Source: Prorocentrum cordatum
Taxonomy: Eukaryota; Sar; Dinophyceae; Prorocentrales; Prorocentraceae
Assembly: GCA_963575745.1 (NCBI GenBank)
Contig: CAUYUJ010005592.1
Coordinates: 85,001 to 149,000 of the forward strand
Length of the DNA: 64,000 nucleotides
Reading direction: 5' to 3'
Each line of letters starts with the position of its first letter. The stretch's first letter is position 1. Of this stretch, positions 1 to 11,925 are shown in pieces. A program made the translations under genes and the position numbers. Under the pieces are notes generated by a model. That model worked only from the letters and a program-made list of their open reading frames with translations. It had not been told where the DNA came from and did not search any database.

Positions 1-584
1 CGGGAAAAGGAAACTCGGGAACACAGCTTTAGCGTGCCGCCAGGCCCCGCGCACTGAGACGCACACCTCCCGTCGCCCTCCCCGAAAGAAAACCTCGAGC
101 CAGCGCCAGCTCATCTCAGCAAGCCTGTGCTCGGAACGAGGGGAACTGGACCAGAGGGAAACGCGTGCTGGATCCCAGGGAGCGTTTCGCCATCTTCGTC
201 CCGAATTCTGTTTCAACGGTCCCGGAATGCCCAGGGAAACTTACTGGTGGGAGAGCAGTCGGACGTCCCAAACGGAAACTCCTCGGCGGGCGTCCGCTTC
301 TAACGACTTTGCCCACGCGCGAGCTGGCACGGAGGGACTACTGCGGCACTCTTCTGCAACCAGATGTGAACACGACCCCTGCAGGTCAGATTTCTGAAAC
401 GGCGGCTGGGGTTCAGAATCCTACCAGCCTGTTGGGCGTGAAAGGTTTAGAGCGCTTCCTCTTCCACCACACCTTCTTCCCTTTTGGGGAGAGGCTCACC
501 CCTTCCCCCTACCCCTAGACCTGGACGGGGGGGGGGTCGCGACCCATTGGAGCGTCCAAGATGGCCTCGGCGGCAAGGCACACA
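1..584. other. No gene recognised
   Basis: No reading frame here looks like a known protein and no repeat stands out. The longest plus-strand frame (165-518) is short and has no recognisable motif. Confidence 0.5.
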
Positions 585-674
585 TGACTGATGCTACTTA
601 TGTGTTTGGCCAATGTTGCAGTCTTTTTGTGGGGGGGACTAATTCAATACTCCCTGTCTTTGACCGATCTCCTC

Positions 675-885
675 CAAGATGGCCCCCAAAGCTCCCAAAA
701 GTGCCTCAAGAAGGCCCCAAGAAGCGCCTGGGAAGCCCCAAGAGGCCACCAAGAGATCCCCAGCAGGCTCCCCAAAGACCCCCAAGAGGCCCCAAGAGGC
801 TCCCCCGATGCACCCAAGACGCTCCAAGAGCAAGAGGACCCTAAGAAACTCTCAAGAGGTATCCGAAGAGACTCCGAGAGACATC
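675..885 (+). repeat. Degenerate CCCCAAGAGG-type short repeat
   Basis: A loose tandem of 8-10 bp units such as CCCCAAGAGG and CTCCAAGA. The same kind of unit recurs at 61690-62040 and, in the opposite orientation, at 57200-57370 and 58330-58760. Open frames crossing it are by-products of the repeat. Confidence 0.65.
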
Positions 886-912
886 CACGAGGCCTCTGGC
901 CTTTCTGCTCGA

Positions 913-1212
913 CCTTCTCCTCCTCCTCCTTTTCCTCCTCCTCCTCCTCCACTGCCTCCTCCTCCTCCTCCTCCTTCTCCTCCTCATCCGCATAGTATTC
1001 CTCCTCCGCATATTATTAATTATTCTTATCATTACAACTATGAATATTCGTCGTATTACCAGCATCTCCTCCTCATCCTCCTCCTCCCCCTCCCTTCTCC
1101 TCCTCCTCCTCCTCCTCATCCTCCTCTTCCTCCCCCTCCCTCCTCATTATTCCCTCTTCCCCCTCCCTCTCGTCTTCTCATCCTCCTCCTCCACCTCCTC
1201 ATCCTCCATCAT
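913..1212 (+). repeat. (TCC)n microsatellite, interrupted
   Basis: Mostly TCC triplets with an AT-rich interruption near 1005-1065. Apparent Pro/Ser/Leu-rich proteins across it are artefacts of the repeat. Confidence 0.95.
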
Positions 1213-1740
1213 TCACCTCTTGGGGTACGACGGTTTCCCCAGCCCGTTATTACATTGCATGCTCCTCCGCGTCCCTCCCTGGTCAGAGCAACTCGCCAAA
1301 GCATCGTTTCTGTGTGGGCCGGTGGGGTTACGCGAAACGTCTATGATCCAGAACACGTCCGCAGCCATGTAAACCCCAGCGGGGGTGTCCGATCCCACAG
1401 CGTCGGGTGGACCCTCAGGGGTGGGGTCCGCAATCGGTCGCGAAACTGCCCCCGCAACGGCAACGACTTGGTCATTTCCGCGCGAACCCTCGCCGAGACG
1501 AGCCCCAGAGCCCAACCACGAGGAAGACCGCCGAGGCTCGCGCCCGCCTCTCCGCAAGGAAGCATGAGCTCTCGGCCACACAGACGAGAAAAGGGGCCAC
1601 CGAGGCCTCGCGCGAGGGCAGACCACCGAGCAAGCCTCGGTACTGTGCTTGGCCTGTCTGGACTGGTCAGAAATTCCGATCCCAAGCGTCAGACGCAGAA
1701 CAGCAATCCCAAGCGCTAGACGCAAAACAGCAGCAGACAC
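1213..1740. other. No gene recognised
   Basis: Arg/Pro-rich frames are open on both strands because of GC content. None shows a recognisable domain. Confidence 0.45.
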
Positions 1741-1750
1741 GTGACCTTCT

Positions 1751-1926
1751 GGAGGTCTGCGCGGGTTTCGTGGATCGGCGCTGCCCCCCCCCCATTGGCG
1801 CGCGGAGCGCGCCAGCGGCAACGCCAATTTGGCTCCGCCGCTGGCGCGCTCCGCGCTCGGCGCCCTTTGGCAAAGGTGCTGCCAGAGGGGGCCCATCGTC
1901 GACTCAGCAACTCCGCGCGGACCTCC
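1751..1926. mobile_element. Foldback element, copy 1
   Basis: Imperfect inverted repeat. The left end GGAGGTCTGCGCGG (1751) matches the reverse complement of the right end, GGAGGTCCGCGCGG (ending 1926). An inner palindrome pairs GGCGCGCGGAGCGCGCCAGC (from 1797) with CCGCTGGCGCGCTCCGCGC (1838-1856), and ATTGGCG pairs with CGCCAAT. The arm sequence resembles those at 59257-59403 and 60590-60736, so the three look like one family. There is no coding capacity. Mobility is inferred from the dispersed copies. Confidence 0.6.
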
Positions 1927-2404
1927 GACAGCGTACGGTTACGTCAGAATGAAGCGGCCCAAGCGGTTTTATTTTCACCTTGCGCGCGCGCGTGGCTAGA
2001 TGGACGGCCTGGCCTCGTGAAGCTACACTTCGGGGCTACGCATGGGGGCTGCAATTGGAAATCACACGGGGGGGTCCACACTTGGGGGCGACACGTGCGG
2101 CCTTCAGGCCTACACTTCTGCTGCAAGCGCGAAGAAGCCCTGCGTGAATGATGATGTTTTTTTTGACTGCGGCATGGGTCTTAGGAACCGAACGGCGGCC
2201 AGTGGTGCTGGTCACTTGTCCTGCGCGCGTACTATATCACACTCATCAAACTCTGTCACGAGTTAGCGGGTTGGTCGGGCATCGCAGGCAGACAAGCATC
2301 CGACAATGTGAGCCCTCGAGAGCCCTAGGGACAGCAGTCAATGAACGAAAAGACATCCACAAAACGATCGTGGTAATCAAGGCATTGCACACTCAAAGGT
2401 AACA
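1927..2404. repeat. Non-coding region with a dispersed repeat
   Basis: About 60 bp at 2190-2250 (around AACGGCGGCCAGTGGTGCTG) resembles 17963-18023 (AACGGCGGCGAATGGCGCTG). Short phrases GGCCTTCAGRCCTACAC and CATGGGGGCTGC are also shared between 2039-2117 and 18037-18070, in a different order. No gene is seen. The downstream end of the adjacent copia element may lie here, but no LTR was identified. Confidence 0.4.
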
Positions 2405-3275
2405 TTACTGCCCCGATGGAATAATGCTTTCTCTGGCCCTGGCCAGCTGTTTCTTCACCGTCGTAGCGGTCGAGTCGGGGTAAGGTGTTGCGTCGTATGT
2501 TCCTGTACGAGTTACGTTGACAAAAAATCCGTGGGCATAGTTCGTGAGACACTCAACGGCCATAGTACGCGCGTCGGTCCAACGAACCGCGCCACCAAAA
2601 TACTCTAGGCTGTAGGATGTCTACCTCCTCTTGTACTCTTGTCCAGGCATCCTGGCGCAAACTGCCCAAGTCAAGACTCCAGCGTTTGTCTTTTGCCTTT
2701 CCCATTGCTGGTGCCATCAAGTGCTCTTCGAGGCTCTTACAATCCGTCATCCAGAAATGTCTCATGGTCATGGCTGACATATCCTCCCAGCCGGGGGGGA
2801 GTTTGTGTCCTAACCCAAGCATGCGACGCGCGTCAGCGATGGCAACGCGAATGCGCACGCCTGGTTCTACTCCCCAAAGACAAGCCAACGTCTCTGCGTG
2901 TAGGGCAGAATTACACACCAACCTGATAATCTCACATGACATACAAATAAGGTGACCGTAACCGCTGTTCCCTCGACAAACCCACGGTTCCTCTGAACCT
3001 GGCCCTCTGGGACCTAGGCGGCCCCAGGCGGCCTTTGACGACGTCGTCTGCTCTGGCCCAGCTGGCGTCGGTCACCGTGGGAAATAGCATGACCTCATCC
3101 CATCTAACAGCTCCACCCTTGAACGCATGTCCACTGTCCGAGGTCCGCGCGGCTTCCTCCACGACGCGGTTAGCCTCCATTGCGGCGAAACACATTCGAT
3201 GGTGCACTGCCGTCCGCAGTCGACTCACGCGGCAAAGTAACGAACGCTTGTACGGACGAGCGGCCCATGACAATA
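2405..3275 (-). pseudogene. Ty1/copia pol: RNase H and C-terminus
   Basis: The C-terminal part of a copia-type polyprotein spread over several frames. Visible landmarks in N-to-C order are EANRVVEEAARTSD (about 3170), VTDASWARADD (about 3050, the RNase H strand with its Asp), CNSALHAETLA (about 2910, with the conserved Glu), MRHFWMTDCKSLEEHL (about 2760), DKRWSLDLGSLRQDAW (about 2680) and VRWTDARTMAVECLTN (about 2570). A TAA stop at 2407-2405 closes the frame. In the family this domain degrades the RNA strand during reverse transcription in the particle. Frameshifts near 2935 and 2590 mean it cannot make an intact protein. Confidence 0.75.
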
Positions 3276-3539
3276 CACCTGCAACATACTTGAATTAAGA
3301 CGCGTCTCCTTCATTGCATTTCCGGCTAAGAAGGCTGCCCCTGGGATGGGGCGCAGCTTCGACATTATCGATATTGTTTTCGCCGTAGCAGAAATTGTGT
3401 CATCTGCACCTTGAACTACTTCCAGTCCGCAGCAACCCAAATCGCATGACTTGCTGTCCCAGATGTCGAGCGCCGCCAACACCTAATCGATTATCTCCTG
3501 GCTGCCATCCGCAGCCCAAAGTAGATCATGCACGTGAGT

Positions 3540-4240
3540 GCCTTACTTGCACGTGATCTCGCTATTGACGCATGATATGCTGAGGGGGCCTGGCGTGATG
3601 CGGTTCGCTCTCAGACCATGGGCTCTAAAACGCTTGCGGATAGAATTCCACGCGTCTCGTCTGGCATCGCGGCTCCGCAAACAGGCGCGCGAGCAATAAG
3701 CGCTCCACCACCAGATGCTCCCTCGAGTCCGTTGGGAGGTGATCTGAGCAACGTAGGGCGGTCCAGTTCTGGACCGCGCAGGTAGGTTGATGCGATGTCC
3801 GCGCGTTGCAACGCCATTGACTATGCAGCAGCACATGAAGTAATCAATTTCAAGCCTTCGAACTCAAATGTCGGTGAACCCGTCCGAATTCCAAATGATT
3901 CCTCCAGAACTCCTCGCACTGCGAGCCTGCTCTTGTGCTTCAGTGCAACCAGCGAACCACCCTATATGCTAAGACGTTCATCCTTGTCGGTCTCGACCCA
4001 TTGCGCGGGCGCCATGCGATGTCCTTCGTCGAGAAGCGCCTGTGCCTCTCCTGAAACGCTGGGCGCGGTCGCTTCACACATTCGCCATTCTACTCGTCCT
4101 GTTTCGCGGGTCGCAGACCGCACTTGGCTTCCTCGGATTCTCGGCGGCGCGCCAGGCACTCGGCACTCTTCGCTATATTCCGAGGCGTTCGTTGGAGAAT
4201 CCAACAACTGACCCATGTGACTCAATCGCTACATCTTCCG
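3540..4240 (-). pseudogene. Ty1/copia pol: reverse transcriptase remnant
   Basis: Pieces of a copia-type (RVT_2) reverse transcriptase. GHRMAPAQWVETDKDERL (about 4025) resembles the N-terminal part. DIASTYLRGPELDRP (about 3799) is the motif holding the first catalytic Asp. ERFRAHGLRANRITPG-type sequence at about 3640-3590 corresponds to the later palm. I could not place a clear YVDD motif. Several frame changes occur in about 700 bp. The order relative to the RNase H downstream and the integrase upstream is the normal copia order, which supports the call. Confidence 0.6.
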
Positions 4241-4900
4241 ACCTTCTACGAAGCATATTCAAGCTCTGTCCTGTAGTGCGCGTTCTCTGCCTCGAGCAGC
4301 GGACTCGCTGGCTCGGGTCCTGTTCCCGACGCTGAATCGGAGGCGACTCCTCCCGGCGCCCTGTCGATGACGCCGATCCTCCAGTGTCGAGTCTCCTCCG
4401 CGTTACTTCGCCGCGGCCACGCATGCCGCGCGGCACGCCGACCAGCAACGACCCATGCAATGGTGTTCGGTCTGCGCGGGGCGGCCCGGATTCTTGTTGC
4501 TCGGCAGCAGGAACCCCCGCGTCTACTTCGTCTTCGTCGCTCATGTCTCCAGCAGGGTCAATGAGGTGAGACTCCTCCTTCGGCTCTCTACCTCTGGCTC
4601 GTCTGGGATGGCCGGCAATGAATATTCTCGCCGGTCTTCGGGCTGTCGCGGCTCTGGCATCTCGCGCCGCGAACGATTGTTGTTGTCCTTCCGGGGGGGG
4701 CGCGCCTTGCCGCGCCACCGTCGTTATGTCCGGCGAGATAAAGGCGCGCAGGGGCCTCCGCCGCTGCACGCGGTCGGAGCCCATCGATCGCGAGAGGCGC
4801 CCCCTTCGGTGATGACCCGCGCGTTTTCGCCGTCGAACTCCACGGTCCTTGAGCCTGTGCCACGCATGGAAGTGACCTCACCGTCGGCTGGTCCTTCGCG
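4241..4900 (-). pseudogene. Copia pol: low-complexity integrase-RT linker
   Basis: An Arg/Pro/Glu-rich frame open from 4784 to 4173 without a folded-domain signature. Its position between integrase C-terminal and reverse transcriptase remnants suggests the variable linker of copia polyproteins. Assignment is by position only. Confidence 0.35.
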
Positions 4901-4939
4901 AAAGCACGCAATACGCCCGACCTTATACTCGCCTGCTTA

Positions 4940-5295
4940 GGGCGCCCCCTGCCTTCCAATGCACGGCGCGCGCGGCCCTGCTGCCTGCGTCATGCTCGGC
5001 GAACGCCTTCCTGGCGGCAGCGCGGATTGCTGTTTGGCGCGAGAACGCGTAAGGCCTGTCTTCCGCTACGCTGGCCAGCACACCGAAGTCGAAGGCTCCC
5101 TCATCGTCGAACAGGCTCCCCGGCGCGCGGGGCAGGTTGGCCGAGCGCCCATTGAGACGGCGAGAACCCTCCAACTCGGGACACCTCGCTCTCGGCGTTG
5201 TCCACCTCCACGGCCGTCGCCGCATCTTCGTCGAGGCCAAAGACGTTCTCGTCGAGAACCGCGCCCTTGTCGAGGCGCGTTCTTCCGCAGACCAC
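4940..5295 (-). pseudogene. Ty1/copia pol: integrase C-terminal remnant
   Basis: The motif GGFSPSQWALG (about 5172-5140) matches the R-x-G-F-S-P-x-Q-W-V-x-G phrase of dinoflagellate copia integrases. It continues, after a frame change, into PGSLFDDEGAFDFGVLASVA and then an Ala/Arg-rich helix (FSRQTAIRAAARKAFAEHDA, about 5040-4985). Integrase joins the cDNA to the genome. The catalytic D,D-35-E core is not recognisable upstream, so only the tail of the domain is supported. Confidence 0.6.
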
Positions 5296-8290
5296 CGCGT
5301 CTTTCAGCGCGTCCGATCTGTTCCGTGGACTCGACTCTGGCGTCGCGGAGGTCGAATCTTCGGCTTTTAACCCGCCAGGAAAACACCCCCGCTGTGTAGA
5401 CCACGGCCTGACACAATTCGCTATGGCTTACCTGCTAAGATGCGCTAGTGCTGTTGGAGCGCAAGGGGGCGCGTTCGGAAAGACGGCGCGCCACCACCTC
5501 GTCGGACGAATACCACGCGCTGAAATGCCGTTCCTTGGCGCACGATGTTCAGGAAAATGTATATTTCACCGCTGTTCTCCTTGACCTCTATGCAAGTGAC
5601 TCCAATATCGCAATCGGATCAAACTTGCTTCGGCATCGCTACCTTATGCGTCTGACGTAGCGGTTCGTGGTGCTTACAAGACTCTCACCTGCAGTTCCTG
5701 GCTGCGAATAGATTCAAATGGCATCCATGAGAGCTTCATGAGTCGAATGCGCAAACGGTTCGGGACATTACCGAACTGCCGATGAAACCACCAAGTGCGA
5801 CCCTCACTCGGGAAGACGTCAAGCCGGGACTTCTCGGGGCCCCTTTCCGGGGCGCCCTGCTCCTCATTCGCCGGGTGCCCCCTTGCTCTCGCGGCCGCGC
5901 CCACGCCGTGGCCAACAGCGTCGAGGGTCGCTCCTGCCCTGTCCGCTGCAGCCTGCAGCTGCGGAGCAGTGAGACGATCTGGCCGGGTCCGATACCCTAA
6001 GTCACGCAAGACATTCAGGAATCTGGGAGAGCTAGCGTCGTGATCTGACTCTAGAAAAAAAACAAAGCACACGTGAACTCGATGTATTAGCATGGTGCTT
6101 CGTGACCATGCGAGGTAGTAACTGAGCCACTATGCCTTGGCACCTCCTCGAAAGAATTACGGGCGCCGCCCGCGTCGTGGCTGGGTAGAGATGCATGGGC
6201 AACGATGAGCTCAGTATTGCACTCGGCGGCAGCGCATCCGCGCGCGTCCCAGACCGGGCGAACGACCGCGCCCCCCGCGCCGACATCCCCCGCGAAAGCG
6301 AGGGCGACGATGAAGCGCAACGCCCTGCCCACTGGCAAGCGGTGCGCGAGTCGCGTCTCAGCGAACTTCATCTTGTCAATTGCGCCTTCCGTCAGGGACT
6401 GCGCGAGGATGAACTCATAATTGTCCAACTCGGTCAGCCCAGCACTGAAGCGGTCGCGCTTCTTCGCGCTCATGGTCGGCAAGTTGTGCGCGTCCAGCTC
6501 GAGGGAAACGCGCAAGAACACAATGCCGCCGCGACGAAATCGAGGAGGCCTGGCACGCGCGCGCATCCCGTCGTACCTGTCTGCGCCACCAGATGAGTAC
6601 ATGTGCGCTGTGCATGCGTTTTGCGGCCGCGGGCGCCACTGCGCATCGACGTCGGGAACTTGATCCTCGCGTCGAAAGGGTCGAGCTTGACGTCGACGCG
6701 AATCGTCGAGCGACTGTCCGGGGCCGTAGATTCAGCGGCCACGCTGCGCTCAGCGAGTGTGGAGAGATCGGTATAAGTGATGTTGTGACGCTTCTTGCGG
6801 GCGCCGAACGGCGTCTCTATCTGCTCGCCAGCGACCCTCAGAGGTTCGAAGTCCACGACTGGATCTCCGCCCTCGTCGACGCTCGCCCGCGCGCCCCTCT
6901 CTCGGGGGCCCGCGCTGCCAGCCGCGCCAGTAGGCGGCGGTGGCGGCGCGGGCGCCGCATTCCTCGGGGCCTCCAGCGGCGGCGGCATCGGCGGCATAGG
7001 CTGTCGCGGCGTCAGCGCGGCAGCCCCGGGCGCGCTAACCTCGGGCTTGTGCTCCGGCGCAAGGCATGGCCGCGCCCGCCGGGCGTCGGCCTCGCCTCGG
7101 CCGTGGCCGGGCCCCGCGGAGGATGCCGCGGCCCCAGGCGCCATCGCGGCAACGCCTGCCGCGGCGCGCTTAGCTGCCCCCCTGGCTCCGCGCGCGCAGT
7201 TCACGGGCTCGCGACCACCCTCGTCGTGGACGCGGCCCCAGGTCATCCTCGCGACCGCGTCGTCGTTGACCTCGCCGTGAATGCCGCGGTGGGGGCGTCT
7301 TTCCTCGCGCCCCGCATGCGCGGAGCGAGCCGAGAGAGGTCGTCGCATGGCTGCGGGCCCCTAGAGCTGGAGCAGGATGCTCGGGCGTTGGCGCAGCCGC
7401 GGCAGCGGCGTAGGTCTCCGAGATCTGCTCCATTATCATGTGCATGTCGTCTGCAGCCGCATCAACGGCCCGCGCCTGCTCGTCGTTGCAATCGTCGTAA
7501 CATCCGCCGCAGCCCACTCGCGCTCGCACAGGTGACCCGCGGCGCAGCAGAAACAGTTTGTTCATCGGGCACTGCTTCGGCCCGTAAGCAACGGATGCGG
7601 GCTGGTGCCTACCTGATTTGCACATCGTCACGATCGCGACGAACTCCAAACTCTCGCACATCGCCAGCGACTGGCTGACGCGCTTTGCGATGTCAGGGAA
7701 ATGCGCGCCCGCGGCAAAGGCTGTCTTCAGGGCGGGCGCCGATGCGTCCAGCGCCATGAGGATAGCCTAGCTTCCTAGTGTCGACAAAGATGTCATTGTC
7801 GCGCTCGCGAAACACTGGGCGCGCAGTTATCGATGCATCGCAGATAATCTGACCGCCCTTGCCAATCGTGGTCACCCTGTAGCCGTTGCTATGGCGATTG
7901 TCAGCCGGCCCCCCGTTGCGCCGGGGTGGCCCGCGGAACCCTCCGAGCCCATCCCGCGAACGGAGAAAGAGTTTGCCCGCGGGCCTGTCCTCGGATAGTC
8001 GCCCTTCATTCCAGCCTCGCGACGCCCCGTCGCAAGAAACATGGCGTGTTCAAGACTGCTGTGGGCCATGTCAGTCAGCGCATCATGCAGCTCGCGCGCC
8101 TGGGAAGACATGCGCAGAGGACGAAAGGCATCGGCAGCGCGATTAAGGTCGAACTGGACGAGGCGCATGACAGGAAACCCTGAACGGGTGCAGCGGCGCA
8201 TTTCCACTTCGCCCCTCTGGTTCAGGGCGGCTCGTCCATCGGCGAGGTTCAGGGCGAGGCCGAGGGGGGCCTCTGCTGGAAGCGGTATCA
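5296..8290 (-). pseudogene. Upstream part of copia element or unassigned remnants
   Basis: The longest plausible frames lie on the minus strand, but they are short and change frame repeatedly: 6093-5674, 6602-6087, 7348-6470 (Ala/Pro-rich with a helical tail), 7757-7170 (contains VGCGGCYDDCNDEQA) and 8291-7872 (Arg-rich, amphipathic). The position suggests gag, protease and integrase N-terminal remnants of the same element, but I recognise none of them with confidence. A separate host gene cannot be excluded for 8291-7170. Confidence 0.3.
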
Positions 8291-8311
8291 CGAACGGCGC
8301 ATGGCCCTGAT

Positions 8312-8796
8312 CCGCCAGGAAGACACGGAAAGTCCACCCGAACTACCACATCACCCACGAGCGGGCGAAGCACCTACGGAAATGGCACCCTGGGGAAAAC
8401 TGGCAGGACGCTGGTAACTACCGACCTTCAGCGGAAGTGCCGTTTCTGTCCCACGACGTGCCCGACGACAAGGTCGCATGGACGTGCCCAGTGTGCGACA
8501 TCCGCCAGCCTTTCTCGAAAAACACAATTTCGTACAAGAAAATCCGGCGGGAGCACCGGCTGAAGGAGCACCCCGAGTACGACGACCAACAATGGCGGTG
8601 CCTGGTGCAAAGGGCTACTCTGCTGAAGAAGTCACCCGATGGCATGCTGGATACACGAGGTCAGCGGGACAAGAGGGCCAAGAGCCAAGTAGTCCTGCCT
8701 CCACTGCCTGTCCACCAGATCCGGCCCCGAGCAGAGCGGCTGCGCCGAAAGCGGGTGGCACGGGAGCGGAAGAAAGCAGCCGGGCGCTGCTGAGGC
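8312..8796 (+). pseudogene. LINE-A ORF1-like zinc-finger frame
   Basis: Open frame with paired Cys and His residues: H-x4-THERAKHLRKWHPG (about 8350-8390), then AWTCPVCDIRQPFSK (about 8475) and IRREHRLKEHPE (about 8545). This gives a C-x2-C...H-x4-H pattern of a C2H2-like finger, followed by a basic tail (RPRAERLRRKRVARERKKAAG). It lies directly upstream of the LINE-A endonuclease, so a nucleic-acid-binding ORF1 or N-terminal region is the natural reading. No ATG is seen after the stop at about 8309, so the start is missing or displaced. Confidence 0.45.
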
Positions 8797-8932
8797 GGAG
8801 CCAACCGCCACGACGACCAATCCCACGTCCGTCCTCCCTCCCCCTCCCCCTCCTCCCTCCCTTCCCCTCTCTGCGGGATGTACTACGCCAGCCGGACTAC
8901 AGAGGGCAGGCGCGACCAATACACCAATAAAG

Positions 8933-10060
8933 ATGGGAACGATCAATATCGCATCTTGGGCACAGCATGGCAAGGACCTTCTTGCTACCGCCGAGGAGCT
9001 GGAACTGGAGTTGCTGGTACTGCTGGAGCATGGGTGCCGGCATGCAGACATACCCAGGGCAGGCAAGCTCGCTGCTGACCACGGGTACGTATGGACGAGT
9101 GGAACCTCTTGTGACGACCGTGTGGTGGGTACCGGGAGGAGTGGTAGAACACGGGACGAATGTGGTGGCATCAGTGTGCTGACGACGGGCCGTGTCCGGG
9201 TCACCCGGATCGCGTCTGAGCGCCGGACGGGCACTGGAGGGGCTGGAGCTCGGGGTGAGGGTGCCATCTTTCACATCCACACAGCTCACCGTACAACACT
9301 GCTAGCTGTGGTACACTTGCGAGCGGCCGACGACGACGACGCACGGAATGGTATGCTGCAGTGGGTGGCAGAACAGCACGCTACGATAGGAGGGGGGATC
9401 CAACTGCTGATCGCTGGCGACTGCAACACTACGCCAGAAGATCCCATCATTACCGAGACTGCACGGTTACAGGTCCAGAGCCCAGGAGAGTCCACGAGGT
9501 GGGAATCGAGCCAGGGGAACGACTATTTCATGGTCGCGACAACTATGACAACGACCAGGGCGGTGGCGAATACACATACACTCTCTGACCATAAGTTGGT
9601 GACAATGGATGTGCAGTTCGACGTTCCACAACCTACTGCCGGATGCTCGTGGCGGCGTGCGGCACGGTACTGTACGCTGAAACCGACTCAAGACGCAGCA
9701 CGAGCGGACGCACAAGGCACCGCAAGCGCGACCACGACGCAAAGCACGAGCAGACCAACAACGCAGCACGACCCACAACAACATTCAGCACGCGATCATG
9801 GCGCAGACGCAGCACCAAGCAGCACGCCCACGACGCAGCACGAGCAGACCCACAACGCAGCACCACCGACCTATGGGGACATCGTGGAGGGCCTGGCTGC
9901 CCAGTGGAGGGCTTTACCTGCTTACGACATCCATGACGGCACCGTGGACGAGTGGTGGACGGACTGGAGTGCACGAGCAGAGGCAGTACTACAATCCCAA
10001 CCCGCGGTGGTCCTGACCAAGGGCGCTGTCCCTAAATCTGTCCCTAAGGGAGAAAGACGA
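8933..10060 (+). pseudogene. LINE-A ORF2: APE-type endonuclease domain
   Basis: The frame starts at an ATG with MGTINIASWAQHG, typical of the first strand of endonuclease/exonuclease/phosphatase domains. Residues 27-35 (ELLVLLEHG) sit where the catalytic Glu strand is expected, GDCN at residues 162-165 is the GDxN motif, and SDHKLVTMDV at 218-226 is the terminal SDH motif. In LINEs this domain nicks target DNA to prime reverse transcription. A Thr/Ala/Gln-rich linker follows (residues 240-330). The frame is lost near 10070-10200 before the reverse transcriptase begins. The domain itself looks intact. Confidence 0.75.
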
Positions 10061-10636
10061 CGACGTCTGGACCCGGCACACGCGGCAACTGCGGCAACTC
10101 ATCCAACGGCTCCGGTCCCCGGCGGCACGGCGGGGGCGGAAAGCAGCCGGGAAGATAGCACAGTGGGAACGGCAAAATCGGAAGTTGTGGCAACAGACTA
10201 TGGGCGGCGCCAAGCCGGACGACGACCAAGAAGCCATCGAACAAACTACCAAAGCGCTCGGCAAGGCCATCCAAGGGTGCAAGAACGAGCGTGTCAAATG
10301 CTGGCGGAAGAGGCTCCAGGCAGACGGTCTTTGGAAGACCACAGCAGCTTGAATCCGGAACGCAGTGAGCACCTACCACAACGTAGCGGTGCAGGACGAC
10401 ACCAAAAGCGACCATGACAGCGGGAACTTGCAACTACACGACGACTCCACGCCAACCAACTACTTTTCACAAGACGCGGTGGAAAGAATACGTGACCACT
10501 ATGAGCAGCACTTCACGGAATGCGGCCGTGGCAACGATGTGGGCGGGTATTTCTACCACTGCGACGACTACATTGAGGAGGCACGCCAAAATGTTCAACG
10601 AGCACAGAGCAGCACGACCATAGAGCACGACACGCC
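10061..10636 (+). pseudogene. LINE-A ORF2: frameshifted linker before RT
   Basis: Coding continuity is kept only by changing frame: ALGKAIQGCKNERVKCWRKR (about 10250), then STYHNVAVQDDTKSDHDSG and YFSQDAVERIRDHYEQHFTE (10365-10530). The latter resembles the segment that precedes the fingers of LINE reverse transcriptases. A further shift near 10630 leads into the RT frame. Confidence 0.55.
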
Positions 10637-11925
10637 ATGGCAGCCCTTGGCTGCTGGGACCACTGGGCGCCACCGGCGGCAGCGCAATTCCGCCACATGC
10701 TACACGGAGGCACAGCAGCAGGGCCAGACCAATGGGCGCCCTCGGAGCTCATGCTTCTCCCGGAGGAGGCACTGGAAGAGCTGGTTGACCTCTGCACATA
10801 CTTTGAACACCACGGATGGCCGTCGCAACTCCTGCAGTGGCGCCAGGTCCACCTACCAAAAGACCCAGACACAGCACTCCCGAGCCTGACCCGACTAAGC
10901 CCTGTCGCAATCGCGAGCGCCGTGGTCCGCGCCTGGCACAGATGGTGGGCAGACCAACTGGCCACCTACCTCAGCCCAGCTTTCCTGCCCACGCAGGGGG
11001 GCGGTCTCAAAGGGCGAACCCTCGAATCCCTCATCGAGCCATGCCTCTCGCTCATTGAGGAGACAATCGCGGCGAACAGGTACGACGACGAGGACGGCTC
11101 GCTGACCGAGGAGGAGCAGCGGCTGGTTCGGGAACGTCAAACGGAGCTGCACGTCAAGTCGTGGGATCATGCCTCCGCATTCGAAAGGCTTCCCCCCGGA
11201 TCGTCTGCGAGGCCTGGTCGCGACTCGGAGTACCGTCCAGAATCACCAACAGTATCGAAGCGATCTGGACCAAGCAGGAGAGGTGGGTTGAGGTCGGCCC
11301 GCTCTTAACACCACGGACAATTCTGGTTGAAGACAGTCTGCCACAAGGGGATCCGGCAGCCATGCTCGGGATGGCCACCCTGCTCATGGGGCCACTACGA
11401 CGGCAAGCTGCTCTACACCCACGAGCAACCTTTTGCACCTTCGCGGACGGCCGCACGGCGGCCACGACAGAGGCAGAATAACTACGGAGCATCGAGGAGG
11501 AGTGGGAGTTGCTGGAGTCGGTCACCGCGCTGCGCACCAACGACAGCAAGACGCAGTCCTTCACGATGCTACCGCACCAGTGCGACAACCACCACCTGCA
11601 GAGCAAGAAGATGAAATGCCTCGGAATCGACTTCACGATGCAACGCACGACGCTCACGACCAGAGAGCGAAGCAAGCTTGAAGAGGCACTTGCCCGCATG
11701 AAGCGGATTGCGCGCCTGCCCCTGAGCATGCGGCTGCGCACGACCGCGGTGAGCACCATCGCGCTGCCGGTGTCGAGCTGGGCACTAGTGGTGACGCCAC
11801 CGACAAAAGGAGCTATCCAGGACCATCTACAACAAGCACGAAAAGCTGTGACTCTGCGGAAATGGCCCCGGGCAGCTCCCGAACTGCTTCGACTGGTAGT
11901 AATGGGGCATAGCACCGACCTACCA
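10637..11925 (+). pseudogene. LINE-A ORF2: reverse transcriptase domain, inactivated
   Basis: Order of motifs: AAGPDQWAPSELMLLP (fingers, about 10720), TRLSPVAIASAVVRAWHRWW (about 10890), SWDHASAFERLPP (motif A Asp, about 11160), then after a frame change PRIVCEAWSRLGVP, SLPQGDPAAML (motif B, about 11335) and FCTFADGRTAAT (motif C, about 11430). Motif C reads F-A-D-G, so the second catalytic Asp is Gly. An in-frame TAA at 11479-11481 interrupts the thumb, which otherwise continues openly (ESVTALRTNDSKTQSF, MKCLGIDF) to about 11925. Together with the frameshift near 11190 this makes an inactive copy. Confidence 0.75.

Noticed and set aside
4173-4784. A separate Arg-rich host protein
   Set aside because: It lies between copia integrase and reverse transcriptase remnants in the same orientation and has linker-like composition, so the element explains it better.
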